Below, one piece after another: positions 46,789 to 55,836 of a DNA stretch of 64,000 bases. This stretch comes from Sphingomonas sp. LHG3406-1 (lineage in GTDB: Bacteria > Pseudomonadota > Alphaproteobacteria > Sphingomonadales > Sphingomonadaceae). The stretch covers positions 2,781,505 through 2,845,504 of the forward strand of contig NZ_CP069128.1 of NCBI RefSeq assembly GCF_029637485.1, written 5' to 3'. The stretch's first letter is position 1. The number at the start of each line of letters is the position of its first letter. Below the pieces are notes generated by a model. That model searched no databases. It was not told the origin of the DNA and saw only the letters and a list, made by a program, of their open reading frames with translations. A program made the translations under genes and the position numbers.

Positions 46789-47170
46789 CCCCGACCAACG
46801 CCTCGGCTTCCAACTCGACCCGCCATTCGTCGCGAAGAAGCGACTTCACCACGACCATCGTCGCGGCCGGCCTCGCCTCGGCGAAGATCTCGCCATGAAC
46901 CGCCCCAATGGCGTCGGCATCGGCGGGATCGACGATGTACATGCGGGTCCGCACCACGTCGGCCGCCGACCCGCCCAGCTCCTCGAGGGCCTCAAGGATG
47001 ATCGCGAAGCAGCGCCGCGCCTGGGCTGCCGCATCGCCCGGGGTCGATGAACCATCTTCTTCGACCGGCGCGGTACCGGAGACGATGATCCGCCTGCCGA
47101 CCCGGATCGCGCGGGAAAAGCCATAGAGCGCTTCGTAGGGCGAACTGCCCGAGGCGCGCATGCGGCTCAT
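46778..47170 (-). CDS. RidA/YjgF-family protein
   Basis: A 130-residue member of the Rid family, small trimeric proteins that hydrolyse reactive enamine/imine intermediates such as 2-aminoacrylate or have other imine-related roles. The core is visible as YGFSRAIRVGRRIIVSGTAPV, AQARRCFAIILEALEELGGSAADVVRTRMYIVDPADAD (split motif) and RPAATMVVVKSLLRDEWRVELEAEAL. The arginine in RTRMYIVD is the conserved substrate-contacting residue. ATG at 47170 overlaps the deacetylase stop (ATGA). Confidence 0.9.
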   Translation of the reverse strand: MSRMRASGSSPYEALYGFSRAIRVGRRIIVSGTAPVEEDGSSTPGDAAAQARRCFAIILEALEELGGSAADVVRTRMYIVDPADADAIGAVHGEIFAEARPAATMVVVKSLLRDEWRVELEAEALVGDVA

Positions 47171-48123
47171 TCGGCCGGCTCCTCGTGAAGCACCCGGCGC
47201 GCGAACAGGAGGTCGGCCACCTTGGGGTCCGCCCGGTCATACCAGCGCGGCGCCGGCAGCCCCTTCTCCCACGCCAGCGCCTCGGTCAGCGTTCCTTGCG
47301 CACTTGGAACATCGGGCCGCAGCGTGCCGATGGGATCGCGATAGGCCTCGTCGGCGCTGACGATCGTCCAACCGGCCTTGCGCAGCCCCGCCGCGAGGTC
47401 CGCGATGTAGAGCGCCGCAAGATCGGTCTCGTGAAGCAGCAGCACCTGCACTGGCGCCCGGCCCAGCACCTTGCGCGCGAGCCGGTCATTATACTCCGCC
47501 GCCCCGACCATCGTCTCGACGTACAGCTTGCGGAGCGCCGCCATGTCCATCCGCTTGCCGGCCTTGGCCGCGGCGATGGTCAGCGCCTCCATGTTCCAAT
47601 CGGCCCCGTCGGCCGTCACATAGCCGTTGCGAAGGCCCCGTGCGTCGAGCGCCGCCCGCACCGCATCCCGCTTCGCCTTGTCGGCGCGGCCCTCGTTGAG
47701 GAAGGGAAAGCGGAACCACGGACGCCGCCCCGGACGCCCCTCCAGCCACGCCTCCGCCCGGTCGATGTCGGCGACATAGTCCGCCGCCCCCGTCTCGCTC
47801 AGCGCGGGATGCGAGAAGCTGTGGTTGGCGATGACATGGCCGGCCCGCACATAGGCCGCGATCCGCCGTTCGCCGCCAGCGCCGTCCGGGGTCGAAAGAT
47901 TGCCCGGATTGACGAAGAAGGCGGCTTGGCCGACCCGTCCCTTCTTCAGGCCCGCAATCAGCCGCTCGGTCCGCTCGTCCGGCGTCAGGAAGGCGCCGCG
48001 CCCGCGCGGCACGTCGTCGAACGTAAGCGCGATCCTCTTCGCCGCCTCCGCCGGGGCGGCTGCCAGCACCAGCGCAAGCAGGGCCAGCAGCAACCTCGAC
48101 AGGAGACGGGAAGTGGTGCCCAC
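47167..48123 (-). CDS. Polysaccharide deacetylase family protein, secreted
   Basis: A 318-residue protein with a signal peptide (LLLALLALVLAAAPAEA) and a NodB-homology domain starting at ALTFDDVPRG. Asp36 and Asp37 (TFDD) and the zinc ligands His101 and His105 (HSFSHP) are present; later motifs PWFRFPFLNEG and LLLHETD fit motifs 3 and 5. It likely removes acyl groups from a cell-surface or wall polysaccharide in the periplasm. The start is GTG 48123. It lies two bases behind the next gene, in a run of envelope genes. Confidence 0.9.
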   Translation of the reverse strand: MGTTSRLLSRLLLALLALVLAAAPAEAAKRIALTFDDVPRGRGAFLTPDERTERLIAGLKKGRVGQAAFFVNPGNLSTPDGAGGERRIAAYVRAGHVIANHSFSHPALSETGAADYVADIDRAEAWLEGRPGRRPWFRFPFLNEGRADKAKRDAVRAALDARGLRNGYVTADGADWNMEALTIAAAKAGKRMDMAALRKLYVETMVGAAEYNDRLARKVLGRAPVQVLLLHETDLAALYIADLAAGLRKAGWTIVSADEAYRDPIGTLRPDVPSAQGTLTEALAWEKGLPAPRWYDRADPKVADLLFARRVLHEEPAE

Positions 48124-48125
48124 GC

Positions 48126-49352
48126 TTAGCGCCCGCCCTCGGCCGTCGCGGCCGGCACCGCGGCGATCTCCGCCGCTCCGGGCCAGTCAAATCGGTCCAT
48201 CGTCACCGCCGCGCAGCTGTAGGTCGCCCGGTTGACGATCGGCGCCTCGACCAGCTTGCCGGCCAGCTCCGGCCGAAGCCGCGCGAGCTCCGCCTGCGCC
48301 TGGGCGAGGTTGCGGGTGTAGACCATCGTCGACGTGCGCGACCCGTCGCTAAGCGTCGCGCCCATCACCGGCGTCGCATCCGCCAGATAGGCATATTCGC
48401 CCGCCTTCACGCTTATCATTGGCGCGCCAAAGCAATTGCTGCTCGCCGGCGGCATGTTGGTGCCGAGCGTGGCGCCGCCCAGCACATAGTCGCCCGCCGT
48501 CACCGGGATGATGCGCAGCTCATAGCCTGCGCGGCGGTCGCCGGCCGGGATCGACACGACATAGGTCGTAAGGTCGCCCTTCTTCTTCCAGTCGCGCGGC
48601 TGATAGTGGAGGTCGCTCTTGGCCGCATCGTAGCGATAGAGCTCGATCCGGGCGAAGCGGTCCTTCGCCGCCGGATGGTTGCGGTTGTAGGCGACCACGA
48701 TCGCGCCCTGGTTCGGTGCGAGGACCGGCATGACGGCCTTCTTCGGGTCCTTGTGGATCCACAGGGTGGCCGGGCTCGCCAGCCCCGGCGCGACCTTGAG
48801 CGCGGGATCCTCGAGCGGGGTGAAGCGGTCGATCTTCTCGATCTCGCCCTGCACGTCCTGCGCGCCGACGATGGTATTGAAATAGGACTGCTTGGCCTCG
48901 TCGGTCATGGCCGCGACCTGCGCCGCCTTGTCGGCCGGAAGCTTCACCATCCGCCAGCCGCGGATCATCAGGCAGCGCTTGCGATTGTCGCGCCGGGCCT
49001 GGCCTTCGGCGATGGCCGCCGCGATCGCCGCGCCGATGCCGCCGCCGACCCCGGCCGCCAGCGGCGAGATGGACGGATTGTAGAGCGCCGGATTGTAATA
49101 GGTGGCGCTGCCGTTCGCGAGCTTGGAGCCGCGGGCGATCAGCCGGCATTCCTGCCAGTCCGCATCATATTGCGCCCGGGTCGCACCCGGCTTGTTGTAG
49201 AAGCGATTGTCCTTGAGGTCGCGCGCCGCGTCCTTGGCGATCTCCTCGGGCGTGTCGTCGTTCTGGACCTTGGGCTGCGCCATCGCCGGCGTGGCGGCCG
49301 CCAGCAGGCTCACCGCGGCCCCGAGCAGGCCCAGGCGTTCGATCTTGCTCAT
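48126..49352 (-). CDS. Exported hypothetical protein with glycine-zipper segment
   Basis: A 408-residue protein with a signal peptide (RLGLLGAAVSLLAAATPAMA). Near residues 95-125 a hydrophobic Gly/Ala stretch, SPLAAGVGGGIGAAIAAAIAEG, forms a glycine-zipper-like segment. It is followed by a beta-rich region with an ELRIIPVTAGDYVLGGATLG motif, a NCFGAP cysteine and KAGEYAYLADATPV, reminiscent of DUF2846-like domains. Function unknown. The ATG at 49352 is preceded by a gap holding a terminator for mmsA, so this gene probably begins its own operon with the deacetylase, ridA and lipoprotein genes. Confidence 0.75.
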   Translation of the reverse strand: MSKIERLGLLGAAVSLLAAATPAMAQPKVQNDDTPEEIAKDAARDLKDNRFYNKPGATRAQYDADWQECRLIARGSKLANGSATYYNPALYNPSISPLAAGVGGGIGAAIAAAIAEGQARRDNRKRCLMIRGWRMVKLPADKAAQVAAMTDEAKQSYFNTIVGAQDVQGEIEKIDRFTPLEDPALKVAPGLASPATLWIHKDPKKAVMPVLAPNQGAIVVAYNRNHPAAKDRFARIELYRYDAAKSDLHYQPRDWKKKGDLTTYVVSIPAGDRRAGYELRIIPVTAGDYVLGGATLGTNMPPASSNCFGAPMISVKAGEYAYLADATPVMGATLSDGSRTSTMVYTRNLAQAQAELARLRPELAGKLVEAPIVNRATYSCAAVTMDRFDWPGAAEIAAVPAATAEGGR

Positions 49353-49446
49353 CTGTCTTGCTTTCCCCGTTACCCGGCCGCCCCCGGCCGGTTTCGACCC
49401 GAACAAGAGCCGAGCAAAGGCGAGTTGGTCAAGCAGATCAACGACT

Positions 49447-49474
49447 TTGCCCCGGCACTGAAGCACCGGGGCAA
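49447..49474 (-). terminator. Hairpin downstream of mmsA
   Basis: TTGCCCCGG (49447-49455) and CCGGGGCAA (49466-49474) pair perfectly over nine bases around a ten-base loop. The hairpin begins six bases after the mmsA stop on the minus strand. There is no strong T-run, so it may act as a weak or Rho-assisted terminator. Confidence 0.55.
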
Positions 49475-49479
49475 CAGCC

Positions 49480-50979
49480 TCACCCCATGGTCGGGATGAT
49501 GAACGCATTGCCGCCGTCGCCGACGCCGCCGTCGGGCCAGCGCGCGGTGACGGTCTTGACCTTGGTCCAGAACTTCACGCCTTCCATGCCGTGCTGGTTG
49601 GTGTCGCCAAAGCCCGACCGCTTCCACCCGCCGAAGGTGTGATAGGCGACCGGCACCGGGATCGGCACGTTGATGCCGACCATGCCGACGTTCACCCGCG
49701 CCGCGAACTCACGTGCCGCATGGCCATTGCGGGTGAAGATGGCGACGCCGTTGCCGTACTGATGCTCGCTCGGGAGCCGCACCGCCTCGTTGAAGTCGGC
49801 CGCGCGGACGATCTGCAGGACCGGCCCGAAGATCTCCTCCTGGTAGGAGCGGAAGTGCGGCTTCACATGGTCGAACAGGGTCGGACCGACGAAATAGCCC
49901 TTCTCGGATCCCTGGAGGCTGAACCCGCGGCCGTCGACCACCAGCTCGCCGCCCTCGTCGGCGCAGGTCTGGATCCAGTCCTCGACCCGCTTCTTGTGCG
50001 CTTCGTTGACCACCGGGCCATAATGGGCGTCGGGATCGGTCGAGACGCCGACGCGCAGCGCCTCGATCGCCGGGATCAGCTTCTCGCGCAGCGCGTCGGC
50101 GGTCTTCTCGCCGACCGGCACCACCACCGGCAGCGCCATGCAGCGCTCGCCGGCCGAACCGAAGGCCGCGCCGGTCAGGTCCGAGACGACCTGGTCGAGG
50201 TCGGCATCGGGCATGACGATGCCATGGTTCTTGGCCCCGCCGAACGCCTGCACGCGCTTTCCGTTCGCGGTGCCGCGGCTGTAGATATACTGTGCGATGT
50301 CGGATGAGCCGACGAAGCTGATCGCCTTGACGTCCGGATGGTCGAGGATGGCGTCGACCATCTCCTTGTCGCCATGGACGACGTTGAGGATGCCGTCGGG
50401 AAGGCCTGCTTCCTTCATCAGCTCCGCGAGGCGCACCGGCACGGTCGGGTCACGCTCGGAGGGCTTGAGGATGAAGGCGTTGCCGCAGGCGATGGCCACT
50501 CCGAACATCCACATCGGGATCATCGCCGGAAAGTTGAACGGGGTGATCCCGACCCCGATGCCAAGCGGCTGGCGCATCGAATAGACGTCGATCCCAGGGC
50601 CGGCGCCCTGCGTATACTCGCCCTTCAGCGCGTGCGGGATGCCGCAGGCGAACTCGATCACCTCGAGCCCGCGCTGGATGTCGCCCTTGGCGTCGGCGAT
50701 GACCTTGCCATGCTCCGATGCAAGGATGCCGGCGAGCTCGTCCATGTTCTTCTCAACCAGGGCCTTGAACGCGAACATGACCCGCGCCCGCCGCTGCGGG
50801 TTGGTCGCCGCCCAGCCGGGCAGCGCCGCATTCGCCGCGTCGATCGCCTTCTGCAGGTCGCTTGCGGTGCCAAGCCGGACGGTCGCCTGCACCTCGCCTG
50901 CACTCGGGTTGAACACCTCGCCCTGGCGTTCGCCGCTGGCAAAGCTGCCGCCGCCGATGAAATGGTCGATCTGACGCAT
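49480..50979 (-). CDS. mmsA: CoA-acylating methylmalonate-semialdehyde dehydrogenase
   Basis: Oxidises methylmalonate semialdehyde with NAD and CoA to propionyl-CoA, the last step of the valine branch in this window. The 499-residue aldehyde dehydrogenase has ITPFNFPAMIPMWMF, LKPSERDPTVPVRLAELM, SFVGSSDIAQYIYSRG and the catalytic Cys280 in AAFGSAGERCMALPV. MRQIDHFIGGGSFASG at the start is typical of MmsA. It is on the same strand as the other valine genes but 3.3 kb away, separated by the envelope genes. It is divergent from the M28 peptidase. Confidence 0.95.
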   Translation of the reverse strand: MRQIDHFIGGGSFASGERQGEVFNPSAGEVQATVRLGTASDLQKAIDAANAALPGWAATNPQRRARVMFAFKALVEKNMDELAGILASEHGKVIADAKGDIQRGLEVIEFACGIPHALKGEYTQGAGPGIDVYSMRQPLGIGVGITPFNFPAMIPMWMFGVAIACGNAFILKPSERDPTVPVRLAELMKEAGLPDGILNVVHGDKEMVDAILDHPDVKAISFVGSSDIAQYIYSRGTANGKRVQAFGGAKNHGIVMPDADLDQVVSDLTGAAFGSAGERCMALPVVVPVGEKTADALREKLIPAIEALRVGVSTDPDAHYGPVVNEAHKKRVEDWIQTCADEGGELVVDGRGFSLQGSEKGYFVGPTLFDHVKPHFRSYQEEIFGPVLQIVRAADFNEAVRLPSEHQYGNGVAIFTRNGHAAREFAARVNVGMVGINVPIPVPVAYHTFGGWKRSGFGDTNQHGMEGVKFWTKVKTVTARWPDGGVGDGGNAFIIPTMG

Positions 50980-51059
50980 GAACCTGTCTCCTCTTGCCCC
51001 GGGCACTAGCCAAGGTGCGAGGCGGATGCCAGTCATGCCCGCGATCAGGAGACCAGCTC

Positions 51060-52499
51060 ATGCGTCAGTTCGCGTTCCTCGGCCTTTCCGCCCTCGCCAT
51101 TCCCTCCTTCGCCGCCACGCCCGAGCAGGAGATGACGGCCGCCGTCAGGCAGGTCAGCCAGGCCCGGATGAAGGCCGACGTCCAGCGCCTCGTCGCTTTC
51201 GGCACCCGTCACACCCTGTCCTCCCAGACCGACCCGAAGCGCGGTATCGGGGCGGCCGTACGCTGGGCCGAGGAGGAGCTGAAGAAGACCGGGCTCGAGG
51301 CCCTTCAGGTCTGCGACACGCTCGAAGGCCGCCGCCTCACCGGGCCCACCCGCATCTGCAACGCCGTCGCCATCCAGCGCGGGACGGAGCGGCCGAACGA
51401 CGTCGTCATCATCACCGGCCACATCGACAGCCGCGTGACCGACGTCATGGACTTCACCAGGGATGCGCCCGGCGCCAACGACGATGCGTCCGGCACCTCC
51501 GCCGTGCTCGAAGCCGCGCGTGTCCTCTCGAAGCGCAAGTTCCCCGGCACCATCGTCTATGCCGCCCTCTCCGGCGAGGAGCAGGGGCTCTACGGCGGCC
51601 GGGTCATGGCCGACTATGCGAAGAAGCAGGGCTGGAACGTCGTCGCCAATTTGAACAACGACATCATCGGGAACAGCTGCGGCTCCGACGGCGTGTGCGA
51701 CGGCAAGACCGTCCGTGTCTTCTCCGAAGGGCCGCGCTGGCAGGGCAGGGAGGCGATGGCGCAGCAGCTCCGCAGCCTCGGCGGCGAGAATGACGCGCCA
51801 AGCCGCAATCTCTCGCGCTTCCTTGACCGGCTCGCCGAGCGCCTGCCGGCCATCGGCCTCGAAGTCCGCCAGGTCTGGCGGCTCGATCGCTGGGGCCGGG
51901 GCGGGGACCATACCGAGTTCCTCAACGCCGGCTTTCCCGCCATCCGCTTCTCGGTCGCGGTCGAGGATTACGACCACCAGCACCAGGACCTGCGGACCGA
52001 GAATGGCAGGAAATATGGCGACACCATCGACGAGATGGACTTTCCCTATCTCGCCAGGGTCACGCGCCTCAACGTCGCGGCGCTGATGTCGCTCGCCAGC
52101 GCACCGCCGCCGCCCGAACCGACCGTCGAGGGCGCGGTGATGACCGACACCAGGGTCGAATGGCTGCCCCGCGAGGGCGCGGCAACCTACGTCGTTCGCT
52201 GGCGCCGGACCGACGCCAATCAGTGGACGCAGGAGAGCCGCCGCTTTGCTGACGTCAACGTGGCGACTGAGCGTCCGGCCAGTAACGCTGCCGATCCCAA
52301 CCGCCCGCTCAATCCCGGCACGACAGGCCGACTTGCCGGTGGGATCCGCAAGTCCTCGACGTTGAAGGGCATTCGCGTTGACGACTGGGTGTTCGGCGTC
52401 TCCTCGGTCAGCAAGGATGGCTGGGAGAGCCCGGTTGCGAGTGCCGTCCCGGGCGGAGCGTTCAAGCCGTTCGTGCCGCCGGCGCCCGCAGGGCAGTAG
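51060..52499 (+). CDS. M28-family zinc aminopeptidase, secreted
   Basis: A 479-residue exported peptidase. A signal peptide (RQFAFLGLSALAIPSFA) precedes the M28 domain. The di-zinc site is complete: His in GHIDSRVTD, Asp in GANDDASGTSAVLEA, Glu-Glu in SGEEQGLYGG, Asp in NNDIIGNSCG and His in GRGGDHTEFLNAGF. A C-terminal fibronectin-III-like module (EGAVMTDTRVEWLP, ATYVVRWRRTDANQW) may bind surfaces or substrate. It probably degrades peptides in the periplasm or outside the cell. It starts 80 bases from the divergent mmsA. Confidence 0.92.
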   Translation: MRQFAFLGLSALAIPSFAATPEQEMTAAVRQVSQARMKADVQRLVAFGTRHTLSSQTDPKRGIGAAVRWAEEELKKTGLEALQVCDTLEGRRLTGPTRICNAVAIQRGTERPNDVVIITGHIDSRVTDVMDFTRDAPGANDDASGTSAVLEAARVLSKRKFPGTIVYAALSGEEQGLYGGRVMADYAKKQGWNVVANLNNDIIGNSCGSDGVCDGKTVRVFSEGPRWQGREAMAQQLRSLGGENDAPSRNLSRFLDRLAERLPAIGLEVRQVWRLDRWGRGGDHTEFLNAGFPAIRFSVAVEDYDHQHQDLRTENGRKYGDTIDEMDFPYLARVTRLNVAALMSLASAPPPPEPTVEGAVMTDTRVEWLPREGAATYVVRWRRTDANQWTQESRRFADVNVATERPASNAADPNRPLNPGTTGRLAGGIRKSSTLKGIRVDDWVFGVSSVSKDGWESPVASAVPGGAFKPFVPPAPAGQ

Positions 52500-52509
52500 A
52501 AGGAAGTCT

Positions 52510-52653
52510 GAACGCGAAGGCGCGAAGAAGAACGAAAGGCGCGAAGTGGTTCGCATCACCTTCGCGTCTTCACTTCCTCCTTCGCGCCTTCGCGCTCAAA
52601 CTGCCTTCTTCGACTCTCACGGATTGCGCCGTCGCTTCGCACCCGCAATGACC
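52510..52653. repeat. Inverted intergenic repeats between M28 peptidase and DMT transporter
   Basis: GAACGCGAAGGCGCGAAG at 52510-52527 pairs with 52580-52597 (17 of 18), and inner arms near 52536-52570 (GGCGCGAAG / CTTCGCGTC) extend the fold. Immediately after, 52616-52653 (GGATTGCGCC and CGCAATGACC ends) looks like a fragment of the repeat seen at 27884-27963. Together they fill the 159-base gap. Confidence 0.65.
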
Positions 52654-52658
52654 ACCGG

Positions 52659-53585
52659 GTGACCCGCGACACCGACCAGCCCGCCCGCCAGCGCCCGCTC
52701 GCGGGCATCGCGCTGCGCCTCCTCACCGCCATCCTCCTCGCCATCATGTTCGCCGGCGTGAAGCTCGCCGCCACGCGCGGCGTGCATTTCGTCGAAAGCC
52801 TGTTCTACCGCCAGATCGGCTCCGTCCTGTGCGCCACTGGCCTCGTCCTCGCCGGACCCGGCCTGCAATCGCTCCGAACGAAGCGGGTAGGGGCCCACGT
52901 CGGCCGAATGGCGCTTGGCGTCATCGCCATGGGGTTGAACTTCCTCGCCATGATCATGCTTCCGCTCGCCGACGCGACGGCGATCGGCTTCACCGTTCCC
53001 ATCTTCGCCACCATCCTCGCCGCGATCCTGCTGTCCGAACGGACCGGCCCGTGGCGCTGGGGGGCGGTCATCGCGGGCTTCGCCGGCGTGCTCCTGATCG
53101 TGAAGCCGGGGGAGGGAGGGGTGCCCGCTTCGGGCGCCGCCCTTGCCCTCCTCGCCGCGGGCCTGACCGCCGCCGTGACCATCGTCATCCGCCGCCTCGG
53201 GGCCACCGAGCGCGCCTCCACCACCGTCTTCTGGTTCGCGGCCAGCAGCCTCGTGCCCCTGGGCCTCCTCATGCTCCACTTCGGCAAGGCGCATGACTTC
53301 ACCACCTTCGCCATTCTCGCCGGCATGGCGCTCGCGGGCGGCCTTGCCCAATTGACCCTCACCGCAAGCCTTCGCCTCGCCCCCGTCGCACTGGTCATGC
53401 CGATGGACTATGCGAGCCTCCTCTGGGCGACCATGCTGGGCGCGCTCCTGTTCGCCGAGCTTCCCTCGCCGTCCGTCTGGGTCGGAGCCCCGGTCATCAT
53501 CCTCTCCGGCCTGGTGATCGTCTGGCGGGAACATCATCTGGCCCGGCGCGCTGCCCTCGAGGCACGTGCCGAGACCACCACCTAA
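52659..53585 (+). CDS. DMT-superfamily (EamA) transporter
   Basis: A 308-residue inner-membrane protein with ten predicted helices in two EamA repeats. Recognisable stretches are LTAILLAIMFAGVKLAA, MALGVIAMGLNFLAMIMLPLADATAIGFTVPIFATILAAILLSERTGPWRW (split as PLADATAIGFTVPIF and LLSERTGPWRW), GAVIAGFAGVLLIVKPG and, in repeat two, APVALVMPMDYASLLWATMLGALLF. Such proteins export amino acids, metabolites or drugs; the substrate is unknown. The GTG at 52659 lies right after the repeat cluster. rnr follows eight bases after the stop. Confidence 0.9.
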   Translation: MTRDTDQPARQRPLAGIALRLLTAILLAIMFAGVKLAATRGVHFVESLFYRQIGSVLCATGLVLAGPGLQSLRTKRVGAHVGRMALGVIAMGLNFLAMIMLPLADATAIGFTVPIFATILAAILLSERTGPWRWGAVIAGFAGVLLIVKPGEGGVPASGAALALLAAGLTAAVTIVIRRLGATERASTTVFWFAASSLVPLGLLMLHFGKAHDFTTFAILAGMALAGGLAQLTLTASLRLAPVALVMPMDYASLLWATMLGALLFAELPSPSVWVGAPVIILSGLVIVWREHHLARRAALEARAETTT

Positions 53586-53593
53586 GGACAAGA

Positions 53594-55825
53594 ATGCCCC
53601 GCAAGACCGCGCCCAAGGGCCTGCCGACCCCCAAGCAGATCCTCGACTTCATCCAGCAGTCGGGCCAGCCCGCCGGCAAGCGCGAGATCGCCCGAGCCTT
53701 TGGCCTCCACGGCCACGACAAGATCATGCTGAAGGCGCTCCTGAAGGACATGGCGGACGAGGGCCTGATCGACAGTGCTCCCGGCCGCGCCTTCCACAAG
53801 GCGGGCGGCATTCCGCGCGTCACCGTGCTGCGCATCGTCGCGGTCGAGGACGCCGCCATTGCCGTTCCCGACAATTGGCAGGGCGAGGGTTCGCCGCCGA
53901 AGCTCCGGGTCATCGAGAAGGGCCGACGTTCCGCCCTCGGCCTCAACGACCGCATCCTTGCCCGCACCGAGGAGCGCGGAACGGGCATGATCGCCCACCT
54001 GATGAAGAAACTGCAGCGCTCGGCCGACCTCATCCTCGGCGTCGTCCACGAGGACGAGGACGGCCGCAAATGGCTGAAGCCGGTCGACAAGCGCGAGCGC
54101 CGTCAGCTGCCCATCTCCGAGCTCGGCGACGCTGAGACCGGCGACCTCGTCCTTGCCGAGCCGACCGGCCGCCCGCCGCGCGTTTCGGCCAAGGTCGACG
54201 CGGTGCTCGGCGACCCTTTCGCCCCGCGCAGCTTCAGCCTGATCGCCATCCACAAGCACGGCCTTCCGCACGAGTTCGCCGACGAGACGATCGAGGAAGC
54301 CCGCCAGGTCTCCTCCTTGCCGCTGGGCCAGGATCGGGAGGACCTCCGCCACCTTCCCATCGTCGCCATCGACCCCGCCGACGCGCGCGACCATGACGAT
54401 GCCATCTGGGCTTCCCCCCGCGAGGACGGCGGCTGGGACGCGATCGTCGCCATCGCCGACGTCAGCTTCTACGTCCGCCCCGGCAGCGCCCTCGACCGGG
54501 AGGCCCGCCGCCGCGGCAACAGCGTCTACTTCCCCGACCGCGTCGTGCCGATGCTCCCGCACGAACTGTCCTCGGACATCTGCTCGCTCAAGGAAGGCCA
54601 GGATCGCGCCGCGCTCGCCTGCCACCTCCACGTCGCCCCCGACGGCACGCTCAAGTCCTTCCGCTTCACTCGCGCCGTCATCCGAGTCGCCGCCAATATC
54701 GCCTACGAGGACGCGCAGCGCGCCATCGACGGGCAGGGCGGGGTCGAGCCCGACCTCCTCGACAGTGCACTTCGTCCGCTGTGGTCCTGCTGGTCCGCCT
54801 TGTTCGCCGCTCGCAAGCGCCGCGAACCGCTCGAGCTCGACCTTCCCGAACGTCAGGTCGTCCTCGACGAGAAGGGGCGAATCATGTCGGTCGCCCCGCG
54901 CGAGCGGCTCGACGCGCACAAGCTGGTCGAAGACTATATGATCGCCGCCAACGTCGCGGCCGCCAAGGCGCTTGAAGCGAAGAGGGCTCCGGTCATGTAC
55001 CGCGTCCACGAGACGCCCGGCCGCGAGAAATTAGTGGCGCTCAAGGACTATCTCGCCACCTTCGACATGGAATTCGCGCTCGGCCAGGTAATCCGTCCAT
55101 CGACCTTCAACCGGATCATCGAGCGGGTCGGAGACAGCGACGCCTTGCCCGAGATCACCGAACAGATTCTTCGTACCCAGACCCAGGCGCGCTACGCACC
55201 CGATCCGCTCGGCCATTTCGGCCTCGCCTTGCCCTCCTACGCCCACTTCACCTCGCCCATCCGCCGTTACGCCGACCTCCTCGTCCACCGCGCCCTGGTC
55301 AGCCACTATGGGCTCGGCGAGGGCGGCCTCCCACCCGAGGACGCCACGCGCTTCACGGAGATCGGCGAGCACATCTCCATGCTCGAGCGCCGTGCGATGG
55401 AGGCCGAGCGCGACACCATCGACCGCTATGTCGCCGCCTATCTCGCCGATCATGTCGGCCAGTTGCTCGATTGCCGCATCTCCGGAGTCCAGCCGTTCGG
55501 CATCTTCGCAACCGTTCAGGGCCTCGGCGGCGACGGGCTGATCCCGGCCGGGGATCTCGGCAACGAATATTACCGCTACGACGAGGCGGCGCGCCAGCTG
55601 GTCGGCGACGAGACCGGCGAGACATACCGCGTCGGCCAGCGCCTTCAGCTGCGGCTGGTAGAGGCCAATCCGGTCAGCGGCGCACTTCGCTTCGAGCTTC
55701 CCGAGGGTAGCTACGGGCGTCCGGCGGGTGGGCCCAGGGAACAACGGCGTGACCGCGTCTTTAAGCCTGCTGGCGGCCGCCGCGGTCGGCCGGCAAACAT
55801 CCGCCATCAATCCCGCAAGCGCTAG
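53594..55825 (+). CDS. rnr: Ribonuclease R
   Basis: Processive 3'-5' exoribonuclease of the RNB family, degrading structured RNA. The 743-residue protein has an N-terminal winged helix (KQILDFIQQSGQPAGKREIARAFGL, partly shown), cold-shock OB folds, the RNB catalytic region near residues 259-272 with clustered aspartates (DPADARDHDDAIW), YFPDRVVPMLPHELSSDICSL, FTSPIRRYADLLVHRAL and a C-terminal S1 domain (GQLLDCRISGVQPFGIFATV). A basic tail (RRGRPANIRHQSRKR) ends it. The upstream transporter is eight bases away. Confidence 0.95.
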   Translation: MPRKTAPKGLPTPKQILDFIQQSGQPAGKREIARAFGLHGHDKIMLKALLKDMADEGLIDSAPGRAFHKAGGIPRVTVLRIVAVEDAAIAVPDNWQGEGSPPKLRVIEKGRRSALGLNDRILARTEERGTGMIAHLMKKLQRSADLILGVVHEDEDGRKWLKPVDKRERRQLPISELGDAETGDLVLAEPTGRPPRVSAKVDAVLGDPFAPRSFSLIAIHKHGLPHEFADETIEEARQVSSLPLGQDREDLRHLPIVAIDPADARDHDDAIWASPREDGGWDAIVAIADVSFYVRPGSALDREARRRGNSVYFPDRVVPMLPHELSSDICSLKEGQDRAALACHLHVAPDGTLKSFRFTRAVIRVAANIAYEDAQRAIDGQGGVEPDLLDSALRPLWSCWSALFAARKRREPLELDLPERQVVLDEKGRIMSVAPRERLDAHKLVEDYMIAANVAAAKALEAKRAPVMYRVHETPGREKLVALKDYLATFDMEFALGQVIRPSTFNRIIERVGDSDALPEITEQILRTQTQARYAPDPLGHFGLALPSYAHFTSPIRRYADLLVHRALVSHYGLGEGGLPPEDATRFTEIGEHISMLERRAMEAERDTIDRYVAAYLADHVGQLLDCRISGVQPFGIFATVQGLGGDGLIPAGDLGNEYYRYDEAARQLVGDETGETYRVGQRLQLRLVEANPVSGALRFELPEGSYGRPAGGPREQRRDRVFKPAGGRRGRPANIRHQSRKR

Positions 55826-55836
55826 GAAGAAGCCCC

